Notes under the pieces: model-generated
Databases searched by the model: none
Told to the model about the DNA's origin: nothing
Seen by the model: the letters and a program-made list of their open reading frames with translations, nothing else
Source of the DNA: Paraburkholderia sp. HP33-1
GTDB taxonomy: Bacteria; Pseudomonadota; Gammaproteobacteria; Burkholderiales; Burkholderiaceae
NCBI RefSeq assembly: GCF_021390595.1
Contig: NZ_JAJEJR010000001.1
Coordinates: forward strand, 2,108,001 to 2,172,000
Reading direction: 5' to 3'
Length of the DNA stretch: 64,000 nt
Translations under genes and position numbers: made by a program
In this document: in pieces, positions 36,251-46,773 of the stretch
Layout: the number at the start of each line of letters is the position of its first letter
Numbering within the stretch: the first letter of the stretch is position 1

Positions 36251-36525
36251 GCGAATCCTTTTGTGCGTTCTTCGACTGTGTGCCGGGTGCGGCGGACATC
36301 AAGCGCCTGCCGTGCGGACCGAGCGTCGTGATCGTTGGGCTCGCGGCGGCGCGGATCGTTCCTCGCTCGCCTGGCCGCCGTGCGGCTCTGCCGGTGCGCC
36401 GTGTCCAGCGATCAAGCGCGAAGTTTGCCACACCTGCCGCCGGCTCGCGCAAAGGACCCGCCATCGGCAAACCGGCCGCCCTGCATCGAAATACTCGTAT
36501 CGTTTGCCCTACAATGCGCAGCATC

Positions 36526-37623
36526 ATGCCTGCCGACCGCCTCCATCTTCTGCTGCCGTTTGCGCTGCCCGCCGCGGCCGACGCCTCCACCGCGCTTCAC
36601 GACATCCACTGCCCCGCCCTCGACAGGCTGATCGCGCGCGCGACGCTAGTCGAACGCGTGATCGGCGAGGATTTTCAGCGCACGCTGCCGCACGAGCGCT
36701 GGGTCGCGCGGCAATTCGGCGCGCTGCCCGACGGCGCATCGTCCGCCGCCGACGAAGCTCCGCTCGCGCCCTACATGCTGCGCGCCGACGGCGGCGAGCC
36801 CGGCAGTGCGACGTGGGCCTGCGTGCAGCCGGTGCACGTGCACGTCGCGCACGACCACCTGGTGCTGATCGACCCCGCGTCGCTCGATTTGTCGAACGAC
36901 GAAGCGGGCACGCTGCTCGCGGTCGCGCGTCCGCTGATCGAGGAACTCGGCGTGCGCATCGAGGCGCCGAATCCGCTGCGCTGGTATCTGTCGAGCGACG
37001 CCTTCGGCACGCTCGCGGGCGCATCGCCGTTGCGCGCGAGCGGCCGCAACATCGAGATCTGGCTGCCGCACGAAGCCCATTCCGGCGAACGCTCGCGCGC
37101 ATGGATGAAGCTGCAGAACGAAGTGCAGATGGCGTGGTTCGAGCATCCGGTCAACGAAGCGCGCGAGGCGCGCGGTCTGCCGGCCGTCAACTCGATCTGG
37201 TTTCACGCGCAGGGCGCCGCGCAGCCGGTCCGCAGTCCGTTCGCGCAGGTGCTCTCCGATGCCGCCGCGACGCGCGGTCTCGCGCTCAGCGCGGGTGTCG
37301 CGACGGCCGCGCCGCCGGCGTCGTACGGCGAACTGGCAACGTTGCTGCGCGGCGCGTCCAACGGTCGCGGCGCAACGCTCGTCGAACTCGATCCGTTCTC
37401 GGTGCCCTACGTCGAACAGGACTGGGCACGCTGGAACCAGGCATTCGCCGCGCTGCAGACCGACTGGTTCGAGCCCGCGCTCGCGGCGCTGCTCTCGGGC
37501 GAACTCGCCGAGCTCGGCCTCACGCTGTGCGGCGACACCGGCTCGGTGACGCTGACGGTCACGCGCGGCGATCTGCGTAAATTCTGGCGGCGGCGCGTGC
37601 TGGCCTCGCTTTTCATCGAATGA
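36526..37623 (+). CDS. RpfE-like conserved protein of unknown function
   Basis: A 365-residue soluble protein (MPADRLHLLLPFALP) without a recognisable catalytic motif. From memory, related proteins beside recJ in Xanthomonas are called RpfE, and some databases label them regulatory or phosphoglycerate-mutase-like, with little evidence. Repeated features are the LVLIDPASLDLSNDEAG segment, a Trp-rich middle (LRWYLSSDAFGTLAG) and the end DLRKFWRRRVLASLFIE. An ATG four codons upstream (36514) is an alternative start. The gene is 16 bases ahead of recJ and probably cotranscribed. Confidence 0.7.
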   Translation: MPADRLHLLLPFALPAAADASTALHDIHCPALDRLIARATLVERVIGEDFQRTLPHERWVARQFGALPDGASSAADEAPLAPYMLRADGGEPGSATWACVQPVHVHVAHDHLVLIDPASLDLSNDEAGTLLAVARPLIEELGVRIEAPNPLRWYLSSDAFGTLAGASPLRASGRNIEIWLPHEAHSGERSRAWMKLQNEVQMAWFEHPVNEAREARGLPAVNSIWFHAQGAAQPVRSPFAQVLSDAAATRGLALSAGVATAAPPASYGELATLLRGASNGRGATLVELDPFSVPYVEQDWARWNQAFAALQTDWFEPALAALLSGELAELGLTLCGDTGSVTLTVTRGDLRKFWRRRVLASLFIE

Positions 37624-37639
37624 TCCACGGCCCTTCCGC

Positions 37640-39346
37640 ATGACTCGAATCGTTACGCGCCCCTGCTCCCCCGTCGACGCCGAAGTGCTGACCCGCTGCG
37701 GCCTGCATCCGGTGCTCGCACGCCTGTACGCAGCGCGCGGCGTGTGCCTGCCCGAAGACGTCGAAACCGGCCTCGCGCGGCTCGTGCCGCCCGCCGAACT
37801 GAAGGACTGCGACGCGGCCGCCGCGCTGCTCGCCGACGCGATCCAGCAGCAACGCCGCATGCTCGTCGTCGCCGACTACGACTGCGACGGCGCGACCGCC
37901 TGCGCGGTCGCGGTGCGCGGGCTGCGCATGTTCGGCGGGCGCATCGATTATCTGGTGCCGAATCGCATGGAGCACGGCTACGGGCTCACGCCCGACATCG
38001 TCGATCTGGCGGCGCGTAGCGCGGCCGGCAAGCCCGATCTGCTGATCACCGTCGACAACGGCATCGCGAGCGTCGACGGCGTCGCGGCGGCCAACGCGCT
38101 CGGCATCGACGTGCTCGTCACCGACCACCACCTCCCCGGCGACGCGCTGCCCGCAGCGCGCGCGATCGTCAATCCGAACCAGCCGGGCTGTACGTTCCCG
38201 AGCAAGTGCCTCGCCGGCGTCGGCGTGATGTTTTACGTGCTGCTCGCGCTGCGCGCGGAACTGCGCCGCCGTGGCGCGTTCGGCGATGCGCTGCCGGAGC
38301 CGCGCCTCGACGGCCTGCTCGATCTGGTCGCGCTCGGCACCGTCGCAGACGTCGTCAAACTCGACGGGAATAACCGCGTGCTGGTCGCGCAAGGACTGCA
38401 GCGCATCCGCCGCGGCCGCATGCAGCCAGGTATCGCCGCGCTGTTTCGCGCCGCCGCGCGCGATGCGCGCAACGCGTCCGGTTTCGACCTCGGCTTCGCG
38501 CTCGGGCCCCGCCTGAACGCGGCGGGACGGCTGTCGGACATGTCGCTCGGCATCGAATGCCTGACCACCGACGATGTCGGCCGCGCATGGGAGCTCGCGC
38601 AGCAGCTCGACGCGATGAACCGCGAGCGCCGTGAAATCGAGGCCGGCATGCAGCAGCAGGCACTAGATGACCTGTCGACGGTCGACCCCGACGGCGCGAC
38701 CACGATCACGCTGTTCAATCCGGGCTGGCATCAGGGCGTGATCGGCATCGTCGCGGGGCGCCTGAAGGAGAAGTTCCACCGTCCGTCGTTCACGTTCGCG
38801 CCGGCTGACGAGACCGGCGTGCTCGTCAAGGGCTCGGGCCGGTCGATCGCGGGCTTCCATCTGCGCGACGCGCTCGATCTGATCTCGAAGCGCGAACCGG
38901 ACCTGATCATCAAATTCGGCGGCCACGCGATGGCCGCGGGCCTGACGATCGCCGCCGCCGACGTGCCGCGCTTCACGGCCGCGTTCGAGGCGGTCGGCCG
39001 CGAATGGCTGTCCGAAGAGGCGCTCGCGCGCACGGTCGAAACCGACGGCGAGCTCGAAGACGCGTACTTCACGCCGCAATTCGTCGAGATGCTCGACGCG
39101 GCCGTGTGGGGCCAGGGCTTTCCGGCGCCGGTGTTTTCGGGTGAATTCGAGGTCGCCTCGCAGGCGCTCGTGAAGGACAAGCACCTGAAGCTGCAACTGC
39201 TGCGCGGGCGCCAGCGCTTCAACGCGATCTGGTTCAACCACACCGATACCCTGCCCGCGCGCACGACCGTCGCCTACCGGCTCGCGAGCGATACGTGGAA
39301 CGGCGTGTCGCGCGTGCAGCTGATCGTCGAGCACGCGGTGAGCTGA
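37640..39346 (+). CDS. recJ: Single-stranded-DNA exonuclease RecJ
   Basis: RecJ is the 5'-3' single-strand exonuclease of recombination and mismatch repair. The 568-residue protein has the DHH-family motifs VADYDCDGATA (about 78-88), TVDNG (137-141) and TDHH (161-164), GLGTVADV-like LVALGTVADVVKLDGN, the DHHA1 motif KFGGHAMAAGLTI and a C-terminal OB domain. Length is normal. It lies between the RpfE-like gene and prfB. Confidence 0.97.
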   Translation: MTRIVTRPCSPVDAEVLTRCGLHPVLARLYAARGVCLPEDVETGLARLVPPAELKDCDAAAALLADAIQQQRRMLVVADYDCDGATACAVAVRGLRMFGGRIDYLVPNRMEHGYGLTPDIVDLAARSAAGKPDLLITVDNGIASVDGVAAANALGIDVLVTDHHLPGDALPAARAIVNPNQPGCTFPSKCLAGVGVMFYVLLALRAELRRRGAFGDALPEPRLDGLLDLVALGTVADVVKLDGNNRVLVAQGLQRIRRGRMQPGIAALFRAAARDARNASGFDLGFALGPRLNAAGRLSDMSLGIECLTTDDVGRAWELAQQLDAMNRERREIEAGMQQQALDDLSTVDPDGATTITLFNPGWHQGVIGIVAGRLKEKFHRPSFTFAPADETGVLVKGSGRSIAGFHLRDALDLISKREPDLIIKFGGHAMAAGLTIAAADVPRFTAAFEAVGREWLSEEALARTVETDGELEDAYFTPQFVEMLDAAVWGQGFPAPVFSGEFEVASQALVKDKHLKLQLLRGRQRFNAIWFNHTDTLPARTTVAYRLASDTWNGVSRVQLIVEHAVS

Positions 39347-39418
39347 AATCTGCCGCAAAATCAACCGCGAACACGCGCCGGATCGCCCGCGGGCCTCCGG
39401 CGTGGCATGCCGATCGGC

Positions 39419-39424
39419 TATAAT
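39419..39424 (+). promoter_or_regulatory. -10 box upstream of prfB
   Basis: A perfect TATAAT lies 32 bases before the prfB ATG in the gap after recJ. The -35 region is poor. It suggests that prfB-lysS can be transcribed separately from recJ. Confidence 0.45.
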
Positions 39425-39456
39425 TTCTCCTTTTTACGAAGCTATACAAGATCGAC

Positions 39457-40561
39457 ATGGAAGCGGAACGTCTCAACGCGATCGAAGCGTCTCTGGCCGA
39501 CCTGCGCAAGCGCGCGGACGACCTACGGGGGTATCTTTGACTACGACGACAAAGCACTGCGTCTAATCGAAGTCAACCGCGAACTCGAAGACCCGGACGT
39601 CTGGAACGATGCGAAGCACGCCCAGGCACTCGGTAAGGAAAAGAAGCTGCTCGACGACACGGTCGGCAAGCTCACGTCGATCACCAACGACGTGCGCGAC
39701 GCGCAGGACCTGTTCGACATGGCGCGCGAAGAAGCCGACGACGACACGCTGCTCGCCTGCGAGGGCGACGCCCAGGCCATCGAAGCGCGCGTCGCCGACA
39801 TGGAATTCCGCCGGATGTTCGCGAACCCGGCCGACCCCAACAACGCGTTTCTCGACATCCAGGCCGGTGCCGGCGGCACCGAGGCGTGCGACTGGGCGTC
39901 GATGCTGCTGCGTCAGTATCTGCGGTACTGCGAGCGCAAGGGCTTCAAGACCGAAGTGCTCGAGCAGACCGACGGCGACGTCGCCGGCATCAAGAACGCG
40001 ACGATCAAGATCGAAGGCGAATACGCGTACGGCTTCCTGCGCACCGAAACCGGTGTGCACCGTCTCGTGCGCAAGTCGCCGTTCGATTCGTCGGGCGGCC
40101 GGCATACGTCGTTCTCGTCGGTGTTCGTGTACCCGGAAATCGACGACTCGATCGAAGTCGACATCAACCCGGCCGATCTGCGCATCGACACGTACCGTGC
40201 TTCGGGTGCGGGCGGTCAGCACATCAACAAGACCGACTCCGCGGTGCGGATCACGCACATGCCGTCGGGCATCGTCGTGCAATGCCAGAACGACCGCTCG
40301 CAGCACCGCAACCGCGCCGAAGCAATGGCCATGCTGAAATCGCGCCTGTACGAAGCGGAAATCCGCAAGCGGCAGGCCGAGCAGGACAAGCTCGAAGCCG
40401 GCAAGACCGATGTGGGTTGGGGTCATCAGATCCGTTCGTACGTGCTCGACAACAGCCGCATCAAGGATTTGCGCACCAACGTCGAAATCAGCAACACGAA
40501 GAGCGTGCTCGACGGCGACCTCGATCCGTTCATCAGCGCGAGCCTGAAACAGGGCGTCTAA
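39457..40561 (+). CDS. prfB: Peptide chain release factor 2, with programmed +1 frameshift
   Basis: RF2 releases peptides at UGA and UAA. The ATG at 39457 starts a 27-codon frame ([20 protein letters not shown] and on to GYL) that ends at an in-frame TGA at 39538-39540. Translation continues in the +1 frame from 39539 ([16 protein letters not shown]). The classic signal is intact: CGGGGG as internal Shine-Dalgarno, then TATCTTTGAC. The full product is 367 residues with the codon-recognition tripeptide SPF (207-209) and GGQ (252-254). This is autoregulation of RF2, not a pseudogene. Confidence 0.97.
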
Positions 40562-40639
40562 GCGCGCACGGCGCGGCCGCCTTCACCGATTTCCCGCACG
40601 CGGCGCACACCGCTGCGGGCCACCGAATACCAAATCATC

Positions 40640-42181
40640 ATGACTGAACCGACCCAGCCGAATGCGGCCCAGCCGACTGTCGTGCCCGAAGTGGACGACA
40701 ACAAGATCATCGCCGAGCGCCGCGAAAAGCTGCGTGAGTTGCGTGAACAAGGCGTCGCCTATCCGAACGATTTCCGCCCTACGCACCACGCCGAAGATCT
40801 GCAGGAGCAGTACGAGAACGCCGACAAGGAAGCGCTCGAAGCGAATCCGCTCGAAGTCGCGATCGCCGGGCGCATGATGTTGAAACGCGTGATGGGCAAG
40901 GCGAGCTTCGCGACCGTGCGCGACGGCTCGGGTCAGATCCAGTTCTTCATTACGCCGGCCGACGTCGGTCAGGAAACGTACGACGCGTTCAAGAAGTGGG
41001 ACATGGGCGACATCGTCGCCGCGCGTGGCGTGCTGTTCCGCACCAACAAGGGCGAGCTGTCCGTGCGCTGTACGGAGCTGCGTCTGTTGTCGAAGTCGCT
41101 GCGTCCGTTGCCGGACAAGTTCCACGGTCTCGCCGACCAGGAAATGAAGTACCGTCAGCGCTATGTCGATCTGATCGTCACGCCGGAAACGCGCCGCACG
41201 TTCGTCGCGCGCACGAAGGCGATTTCGTCGATCCGCAAGTACATGGCCGACGCGAACTTCATGGAAGTCGAAACGCCGATGCTCCATCCGATTCCGGGTG
41301 GCGCGGCGGCCAAGCCGTTCTCGACGCACCACAACGCGCTCGACATGCAGATGTTCCTGCGCATCGCGCCGGAGCTGTATCTGAAGCGTCTGGTGGTCGG
41401 CGGCTTCGAGCGCGTGTTCGAGATCAACCGTAACTTCCGTAACGAGGGCGTGTCCGTGCGCCACAATCCGGAATTCACGATGATCGAGTTCTACGCGGCC
41501 TACACCGACTACAAGTGGCTGATGGACTTCACCGAGCAACTGATCCGCCAGGCCGCGATCGATGCGCTCGGCACGGCCACCATCACGTATCAGGGCCGCG
41601 AACTCGATCTGTCGAAGCCGTTCCACCGGCTTACGATCACGCAGGCGATCCAGAAGTACGCGCCGCAATACACCACCGAGCAACTCGCCGACGGCACGTT
41701 CCTGCGCGCCGAGCTGAAGAAATTCGGCGTCGATGCATCGCAGCCGCAGTTCCTGAACGCGGGCATCGGCTCGCTGCAACTGGCACTGTTCGAAGAGACA
41801 GCAGAGTCGCAACTGTGGGAGCCGACCTACATCATCGACTACCCGATCGAGGTGTCGCCGCTCGCGCGTGCGTCGGACAAGGTGGATGGCATCACGGAGC
41901 GTTTCGAGCTGTTCATCACCGGCCGCGAAATCGCCAACGGCTTCTCGGAGCTGAACGATCCGGAAGATCAGGCCGCGCGCTTCAAGAAGCAGGTCGACCA
42001 GAAAGACGCCGGCGACGAAGAAGCGATGTTCTACGACGCGGACTATATCCGCGCGCTCGAATATGGCATGCCGCCGGCGGGTGGCTGCGGTATCGGCATC
42101 GACCGTCTGGTCATGATGCTGACCGATAGCCCGAGCATCCGCGACGTGATTCTGTTCCCGCATCTGCGTCGCGAAGATTGA
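40640..42181 (+). CDS. lysS: Lysyl-tRNA synthetase (class II)
   Basis: Charges tRNA-Lys. The 513-residue protein has an N-terminal OB-fold anticodon-binding domain ([20 protein letters not shown]), motif 1 around [15 protein letters not shown], motif 2 [20 protein letters not shown] and motif 3 [20 protein letters not shown]. It follows prfB by 78 bases, the order also seen in E. coli. An intrinsic terminator lies 56 bases after the stop. Confidence 0.98.
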   Translation: MTEPTQPNAAQPTVVPEVDDNKIIAERREKLRELREQGVAYPNDFRPTHHAEDLQEQYENADKEALEANPLEVAIAGRMMLKRVMGKASFATVRDGSGQIQFFITPADVGQETYDAFKKWDMGDIVAARGVLFRTNKGELSVRCTELRLLSKSLRPLPDKFHGLADQEMKYRQRYVDLIVTPETRRTFVARTKAISSIRKYMADANFMEVETPMLHPIPGGAAAKPFSTHHNALDMQMFLRIAPELYLKRLVVGGFERVFEINRNFRNEGVSVRHNPEFTMIEFYAAYTDYKWLMDFTEQLIRQAAIDALGTATITYQGRELDLSKPFHRLTITQAIQKYAPQYTTEQLADGTFLRAELKKFGVDASQPQFLNAGIGSLQLALFEETAESQLWEPTYIIDYPIEVSPLARASDKVDGITERFELFITGREIANGFSELNDPEDQAARFKKQVDQKDAGDEEAMFYDADYIRALEYGMPPAGGCGIGIDRLVMMLTDSPSIRDVILFPHLRRED

Positions 42182-42237
42182 GCGGCGCTGAGCGCTAGCG
42201 ATCGTTGCGCTTCGCGTGCGACGACATGGTTGTGAAG

Positions 42238-42266
42238 AACGCCCGGCTTGTGCCGGGCGTTTTTTA
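42238..42266 (+). terminator. Intrinsic terminator of lysS
   Basis: AACGCCCGGC and GCCGGGCGTT pair around a TTGT loop and are followed by six T. Confidence 0.92.
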
Positions 42267-42527
42267 TAGCGAGCCGGTTTGCTTTGCAGGACCGTTTTCT
42301 GCTACTGATCGTTTGTAACCAGCGGTAAAAGCTGCTCGATCGCGCGCTCGTCGCCGCGGTCGCCATGGTTTTAAAAGCTTGCGAACACCAAGGCGCGCTG
42401 CGTCCGGGTAACCGACGCAGGCGCAGTTCCGCCACCGCACCGGTTACAAATTGAAACGCTGCCCGGATCGAATTGCCCGACACTCGGTCTCACAGGAAGT
42501 CGGCTCTGTCAGAAGCGGAGGCCCTAC
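42267..42527. other. Non-coding gap before the glycine-zipper gene
   Basis: Together with the lysS tail this is about 345 bases without a gene. It holds the lysS terminator and, near the end, the ribosome site GGAGG of the next gene. I see no clear promoter hexamers, repeats or RNA gene. Confidence 0.35.
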
Positions 42528-43244
42528 ATGGACAACCCTACTCATCAATCCACACCACGTCGTCTTCATCCGTTGATCGCGGTCGCCGCCGGCGCGGTGC
42601 TCGTCGCGAGCCTCGTCGCTACGGCGGCGATCACCGGCCTGTTCCCGAAGGCGTCGAGCAACGGCACGCAGAACGATCAGACGCAAGCCGCGCAAGTCAG
42701 CGCGCAACAGCCGGGCGTCGTCGATTCGGCAGCGCCGGTCAATCCGTCCGCGCAACAGCAGCAAGCCCAAGCCCAGCAAGCGGCGCCGCCCGCACCTGCC
42801 CCTCTTCCGGTGCAGCAACAGCAGGCGCAAGCCGCGCCACGCTACGCGCAGCAACCCGAGCCGCAGGCACCTCCGCAGTACGCGCAGCAGCCGGCACCGC
42901 AAGCCGCTTATTGCTCGACGTGCGGCACCGTTGTCGCGATTTCGGCGGTTCAGCATGAAGGACATGGCACGGGCATTGGCGCCGTAGGCGGTGCGGTTGC
43001 CGGTGGGGTCGTCGGTAACCAGTTCGGCGCCGGCAGCGGCCGTACCGCGATGACGCTGCTCGGTGCGCTGGGCGGCGGGTTCGCCGGCAACTCGGTCGAA
43101 AAACATCTGCGCACCACGACGTCGTATTCGGTGCGCGTGCGTATGGAAGACGGCAAGACGCGCTACTTCACCTATCACGAAGCGCCGCCGTTCCACGACG
43201 GCGAGCGCGTGCGGGTCCAGAACGGTAGCCTCGTCGCCGACTAG
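42528..43244 (+). CDS. Glycine-zipper 2TM domain envelope protein
   Basis: A 238-residue predicted inner-membrane or periplasmic protein. It has an N-terminal membrane anchor at about residues 17-38, a long Gln/Ala/Pro-rich linker (residues about 45-125, built of QQQQAQAQQ-like runs), a CSTC pair, and a glycine-zipper region (GTGIGAVGGAVAGGVVGNQF, then GALGGGFAGNSVEKH) as in SlyB/Rick_17kDa-type proteins. The end VRMEDGKTRYFTYHEAPPF is a common tail of this family. GGAGG precedes the ATG. The function is unknown; a role in envelope integrity is a family-based guess. Confidence 0.82.
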   Translation: MDNPTHQSTPRRLHPLIAVAAGAVLVASLVATAAITGLFPKASSNGTQNDQTQAAQVSAQQPGVVDSAAPVNPSAQQQQAQAQQAAPPAPAPLPVQQQQAQAAPRYAQQPEPQAPPQYAQQPAPQAAYCSTCGTVVAISAVQHEGHGTGIGAVGGAVAGGVVGNQFGAGSGRTAMTLLGALGGGFAGNSVEKHLRTTTSYSVRVRMEDGKTRYFTYHEAPPFHDGERVRVQNGSLVAD

Positions 43245-43283
43245 GCTCAGCGCTCGACGCTCAGTGTTTTCCGCCGCGGCAAT

Positions 43284-43321
43284 GAGAAAGGGCGATTCCA
43301 ATGGAATCGCCCTTTCTTTTG
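43284..43321 (+). terminator. Terminator between the glycine-zipper gene and iscX
   Basis: A 14-bp perfect stem (GAAAGGGCGATTCC/GGAATCGCCCTTTC) is followed by TTTT on the plus strand. It lies between two convergent genes, so it may also end the isc operon, although the minus-strand T run (TCATT) is weak. Confidence 0.82.
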
Positions 43322-43349
43322 AGTCCAGCGCGCAAGCGCTGACAGACAC

Positions 43350-43547
43350 TCAATAATCCGCGTCTTCGATCCACGCCGCCTGAATCGCTTCGAGAATCTT
43401 TTCGTTCGAACGGTTCGGATCGTCGTCGAAGCCTTCGAGCTCGGTCACCCAGCGATGCAGGTCGGTGAAACGCACCTGCTGCGGATCGACGTCCTGATGC
43501 TTGTCCGTCAGAGCCATGGCGATGTCTTGCGTATCGGTCCACTTCAT
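43350..43547 (-). CDS. iscX: Fe-S assembly protein IscX
   Basis: IscX (YfhJ) is a small acidic adaptor that binds IscS and iron and tunes cluster assembly. The 65-residue protein keeps the family start MKWTDTQDIAMAL and the end EAIQAAWIEDADY, with the acidic surface FDDDPNRSNE. It is the last gene of the isc operon, 15 bases after fdx. CAGGAGGGCGCC before the ATG is a good ribosome site. Confidence 0.95.
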   Translation of the reverse strand: MKWTDTQDIAMALTDKHQDVDPQQVRFTDLHRWVTELEGFDDDPNRSNEKILEAIQAAWIEDADY

Positions 43548-43562
43548 GGCGGCGCCCTCCTG

Positions 43563-43904
43563 TTAGTGGTTTTCCTTCGCGTGATTGATCGAGTAACGCG
43601 GAATTTCAACGACCAGATCCTGTTCGTCCGGCATGACGGCCTGACACGACAGGCGCGAAGCCGGTTCGAGCCCCCACGCCTTGTCCAGCAGATCGTCCTC
43701 GTCTTCCTCCGACGGCGTCAAGGCGGCGAAACCCTCACGCACGATCACGTGACAGGTCGTGCACGCGCACGACTTCTCGCACGCATGCTCGATTTCGATG
43801 CCGTTATCGAGCAGGTTGTCGCAGATACTCTTGCCGGGGACAGCGTCGATCACCGCGCCTTCCGGACACAGTTCGACGTGAGGCAGCACAACGATTTGAG
43901 GCAT
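43563..43904 (-). CDS. fdx: ISC-type [2Fe-2S] ferredoxin
   Basis: Supplies electrons for Fe-S cluster assembly. The 113-residue protein has cluster ligands Cys42, Cys48, Cys51 and Cys87 (CEKSCACTTC and SRLSCQ), at the same positions as E. coli Fdx. The acidic loop SEEDEDDLLDKA is intact. It lies between hscA and iscX; the 175-base gap to hscA is unusually long for this operon. Confidence 0.97.
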   Translation of the reverse strand: MPQIVVLPHVELCPEGAVIDAVPGKSICDNLLDNGIEIEHACEKSCACTTCHVIVREGFAALTPSEEDEDDLLDKAWGLEPASRLSCQAVMPDEQDLVVEIPRYSINHAKENH

Positions 43905-44079
43905 ACAGTTTCCGTTTGGGTCTGAGGCACGGCGGCTGCCAGCAATGCCGCGTGCAGGCTCCGTTCCATTTTACTGGCGCCGTGCGGAGTTTTTAAGTCC
44001 GACCGGCGCACTCCTGTTGTTCGTGGGGTTATCGCAGTTGCGCCCGCGGACTCGCGGGGCTTGCGCAGCGTTCGCCCGT

Positions 44080-45948
44080 TCAGATCTCGTCGAGCTTGCG
44101 GCCCGACAGTGCGCGGCGAATTCCCTTGTTCATGCGGCGCGCGGCGAATTCGTCGGTGCCTTCGGCGAGCGTCTTCGTCGCGGCTTCGATTGCGCCGACG
44201 TCGTCGCTTTGCGCGACATTGCGCAGCGCGGCGAGCAGCGAGTCGAGCTCAGCGCGTTCGCTGTCGTCGAGAAGATCGGCGTCGGCGTCGAGCGCCGCGT
44301 CGGTCGCTTCGAGGAGACGCTGCGCTTCGACCTGCGCCTCGCGCAATGCACGCGCACGCATGTCGATTTCGGCAGTCGAAAAGCTGTCCTCGAGCATGCG
44401 CGCGATGTCGTCGTCGGCGAGGCCATACGACGGCTTAACGACAACCGACGCCTCCACGCCCGACGCGAGCTCGCGCGCAAACACGGACAGCAGGCCGTCG
44501 GCGTCGACCTGATAGGTCACGCGAATGCGCGCGGCGCCCGCGGCCATCGGCGGAATGCCGCGCAGCTCGAAGCGCGCGAGCGAGCGGCAGTCGCTGACCA
44601 GCTCGCGCTCGCCTTGCACGACGTGAATCGCCATCGCGGTCTGGCCGTCCTTGAAGGTCGTGAAATCCTGCGCGCGCGCGACCGGAATCGTCGAGTTGCG
44701 CGGAATGATCTTCTCGGTGAGGCCACCCATCGTCTCGACGCCGAGCGACAGCGGAATGACGTCGAGCAGCAGCCAGTCGTCGCCTTCGGCGCCGCGGTTG
44801 CCGGCGAGCAGATCGGCCTGGATCGCCGCGCCGAGCGCGACGACCTGATCCGGATCGAGATTGACGAGCGGCGGCTGGCCGAAGAACGCCTCGACCGCGC
44901 GGCGGATCACCGGCATGCGCGTCGCGCCGCCGACCAGAACCACGCCCTTGATCTCTTTCGTCGTGACCTTCGCGTCGCGCAGCGCTTTTTTCGTCGGGCC
45001 CAACGTGCGTTGCACCAGCGCTGCCGTGATGGTTTCGAAAGTGGCTTCGTCGATCGTCAGATCGAGCGCTGTGCCGTTGGAAAGCGTGAGCTTGAGGCTC
45101 GCCTGCGGCGCGCTCGACAACGCCTCCTTGGCCTCGCGCACGCTATCGAGCAGCAGACGCACGTCCTGCGGCGCGAGCGTCTGTACGATGCCGGCCTGTT
45201 CGAGCACATGGCGGTACAGCGCATGGTCGAAGTCGTCGCCGCCGAGCGCGGAATCGCCGCCCGCCGCGAGCACTTCGAACACGCCCTTCGTGAGCTTCAG
45301 GATCGACAGGTCGAACGTACCGCCACCGAGGTCGTAGACCGCGTACAGACCTTCGGCGCCGTTGTCGAGACCGTAGGCGATGGCAGCCGCGGTCGGCTCG
45401 TTGAGCAGACGCAGCACGTTCAGGCCCGCGAGGCGTGCGGCGTCCTTGGTCGCCTGGCGCTGCGCTTCGTCGAAGTAAGCGGGCACCGTGATCACCGCGC
45501 CGACCAGTTCGTCGCCCAGCGTGTCTTCGGCGCGCTGACGCAGCGTCGCGAGAATTTCAGCCGACACTTCGACCGGGCTCTTCACGCCGTCGACGGTGCG
45601 GATCTGCACCATCCCAGGCGCGTCGACGAAATCGTAGGGGGCGTTTTCGGCGCCCTCCACCTCGGCCTTGCCGCGGCCCATGAAGCGCTTGACCGACACG
45701 ATCGTGTTGCGCGGATCGCTCGCGGCCTCGGCCTTGGCCCGCCGGCCGATGCGACGGCCGCCCTGTTCCAGGTAGCGCACCACCGACGGCAGCAGCGCGT
45801 GCCCGTCTTCGTCGGGCAGCACGTCGGGCAAGCCGCTGCGCACGGCGGCGACGAGGGAGTTGGTGGTGCCGAGATCGATACCGACCGCCAGACGCCGCTG
45901 GTGAGGCGCCGGCGCCATGCCGGGTTCGGAGATTTGCAGTAAGGCCAT
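44080..45948 (-). CDS. hscA: Hsp70-type chaperone HscA
   Basis: HscA is the specialised Hsp70 that, with HscB, drives cluster release from IscU. The 622-residue protein has the nucleotide-binding signature [41 protein letters not shown] [14 protein letters not shown] and [13 protein letters not shown], followed by the substrate domain that recognises the LPPVK motif of IscU. The 16 residues before GIDLGTT are ordinary for HscA. It starts 137 bases after hscB. Confidence 0.97.
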   Translation of the reverse strand: MALLQISEPGMAPAPHQRRLAVGIDLGTTNSLVAAVRSGLPDVLPDEDGHALLPSVVRYLEQGGRRIGRRAKAEAASDPRNTIVSVKRFMGRGKAEVEGAENAPYDFVDAPGMVQIRTVDGVKSPVEVSAEILATLRQRAEDTLGDELVGAVITVPAYFDEAQRQATKDAARLAGLNVLRLLNEPTAAAIAYGLDNGAEGLYAVYDLGGGTFDLSILKLTKGVFEVLAAGGDSALGGDDFDHALYRHVLEQAGIVQTLAPQDVRLLLDSVREAKEALSSAPQASLKLTLSNGTALDLTIDEATFETITAALVQRTLGPTKKALRDAKVTTKEIKGVVLVGGATRMPVIRRAVEAFFGQPPLVNLDPDQVVALGAAIQADLLAGNRGAEGDDWLLLDVIPLSLGVETMGGLTEKIIPRNSTIPVARAQDFTTFKDGQTAMAIHVVQGERELVSDCRSLARFELRGIPPMAAGAARIRVTYQVDADGLLSVFARELASGVEASVVVKPSYGLADDDIARMLEDSFSTAEIDMRARALREAQVEAQRLLEATDAALDADADLLDDSERAELDSLLAALRNVAQSDDVGAIEAATKTLAEGTDEFAARRMNKGIRRALSGRKLDEI

Positions 45949-46085
45949 CTGGATCTTCTCGGGGACGTGGTGCCCCGTCCTGAATATTCGCGTTGCTGGG
46001 GGTGATGCCGCGGCCCGCGGCCGCTCTGGTTTTTGTTTGTCGCCTGTTACGTCGCTGCCTGCTGTTGCTGCTCGCCGGCGCCGCG

Positions 46086-46613
46086 CTAGCCTTCGAGCCG
46101 CTCGATCTGCGCGTCGATTTCCGAGGCGACGCGCTCGATGAACATCAGCTGCCGCACCGCCTCGCCCGCCGCCTGATTCGCGCCGCTATCGAGCGATGCA
46201 CCGAGCTTGCCGAAGCGCTGACGCTCTTCGTCGCGCAACTCGACGAGCAGCGCGTCGAGCGCGTCGACGTTCTTCGCCGCGGCCGCGTCCTCGATGTTCT
46301 CGCGCCATTCCATCTGCTGCATCAGGAATGCGGGCTCCATCGCCGTGTTGTTTTCCGCGCCGACATTGATGCCGCGCAACGACAGGAGATAGGTCGCGCG
46401 CTTGAGCGGATCGCGCAGCGTCTGATAGGCCTCGTTCGCGCGCGTCGCCCATTGCATCGCGATGCGCTTTTGCGCGTCGCCGGCCGCCGCGAAGCGATCC
46501 GGATGCACCTGCGCCTGCACGGTGCGGTACGCGTGATCGAGCGTGCCCGCGTCGAGCGCGAATTGCGCCGGCAGACCAAACAGGTCGAAGTGGCTGTCGT
46601 TCAGCGAGGCCAT
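46086..46613 (-). CDS. hscB: J-domain co-chaperone HscB
   Basis: HscB brings IscU to HscA and stimulates its ATPase. The 175-residue protein has the J-domain HPD motif at residues 37-39 (VHPDRFA), [20 protein letters not shown], and a C-terminal helical domain that binds IscU ([14 protein letters not shown]). The gene lies 160 bases after iscA. Confidence 0.97.
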   Translation of the reverse strand: MASLNDSHFDLFGLPAQFALDAGTLDHAYRTVQAQVHPDRFAAAGDAQKRIAMQWATRANEAYQTLRDPLKRATYLLSLRGINVGAENNTAMEPAFLMQQMEWRENIEDAAAAKNVDALDALLVELRDEERQRFGKLGASLDSGANQAAGEAVRQLMFIERVASEIDAQIERLEG

Positions 46614-46773
46614 CGGATTAGGGTCCGTTGATGAAAGCGCACCGGTGGTGCAGTCAAAAAATGTGGTGTGGAAACGTTGGGCTTTCAGGCGCGAGCGCTT
46701 CAGTCAACCGCGGATCAAACTAAAAAGGCGGCCCGCGCCGCCTTTGATCCGCCGCACGCGGAAAGTACCGAAC

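Noticed and set aside
39457..39540. prfB as a pseudogene with an early stop
   Set aside because: The TGA is part of the conserved RF2 autoregulatory frameshift signal, and the rest of the gene is intact.
43945..45942. 665-residue plus-strand open frame opposite hscA
   Set aside because: Mirror frame of hscA; its composition (Arg, His, Val, Gly) is that of other antisense shadows here.
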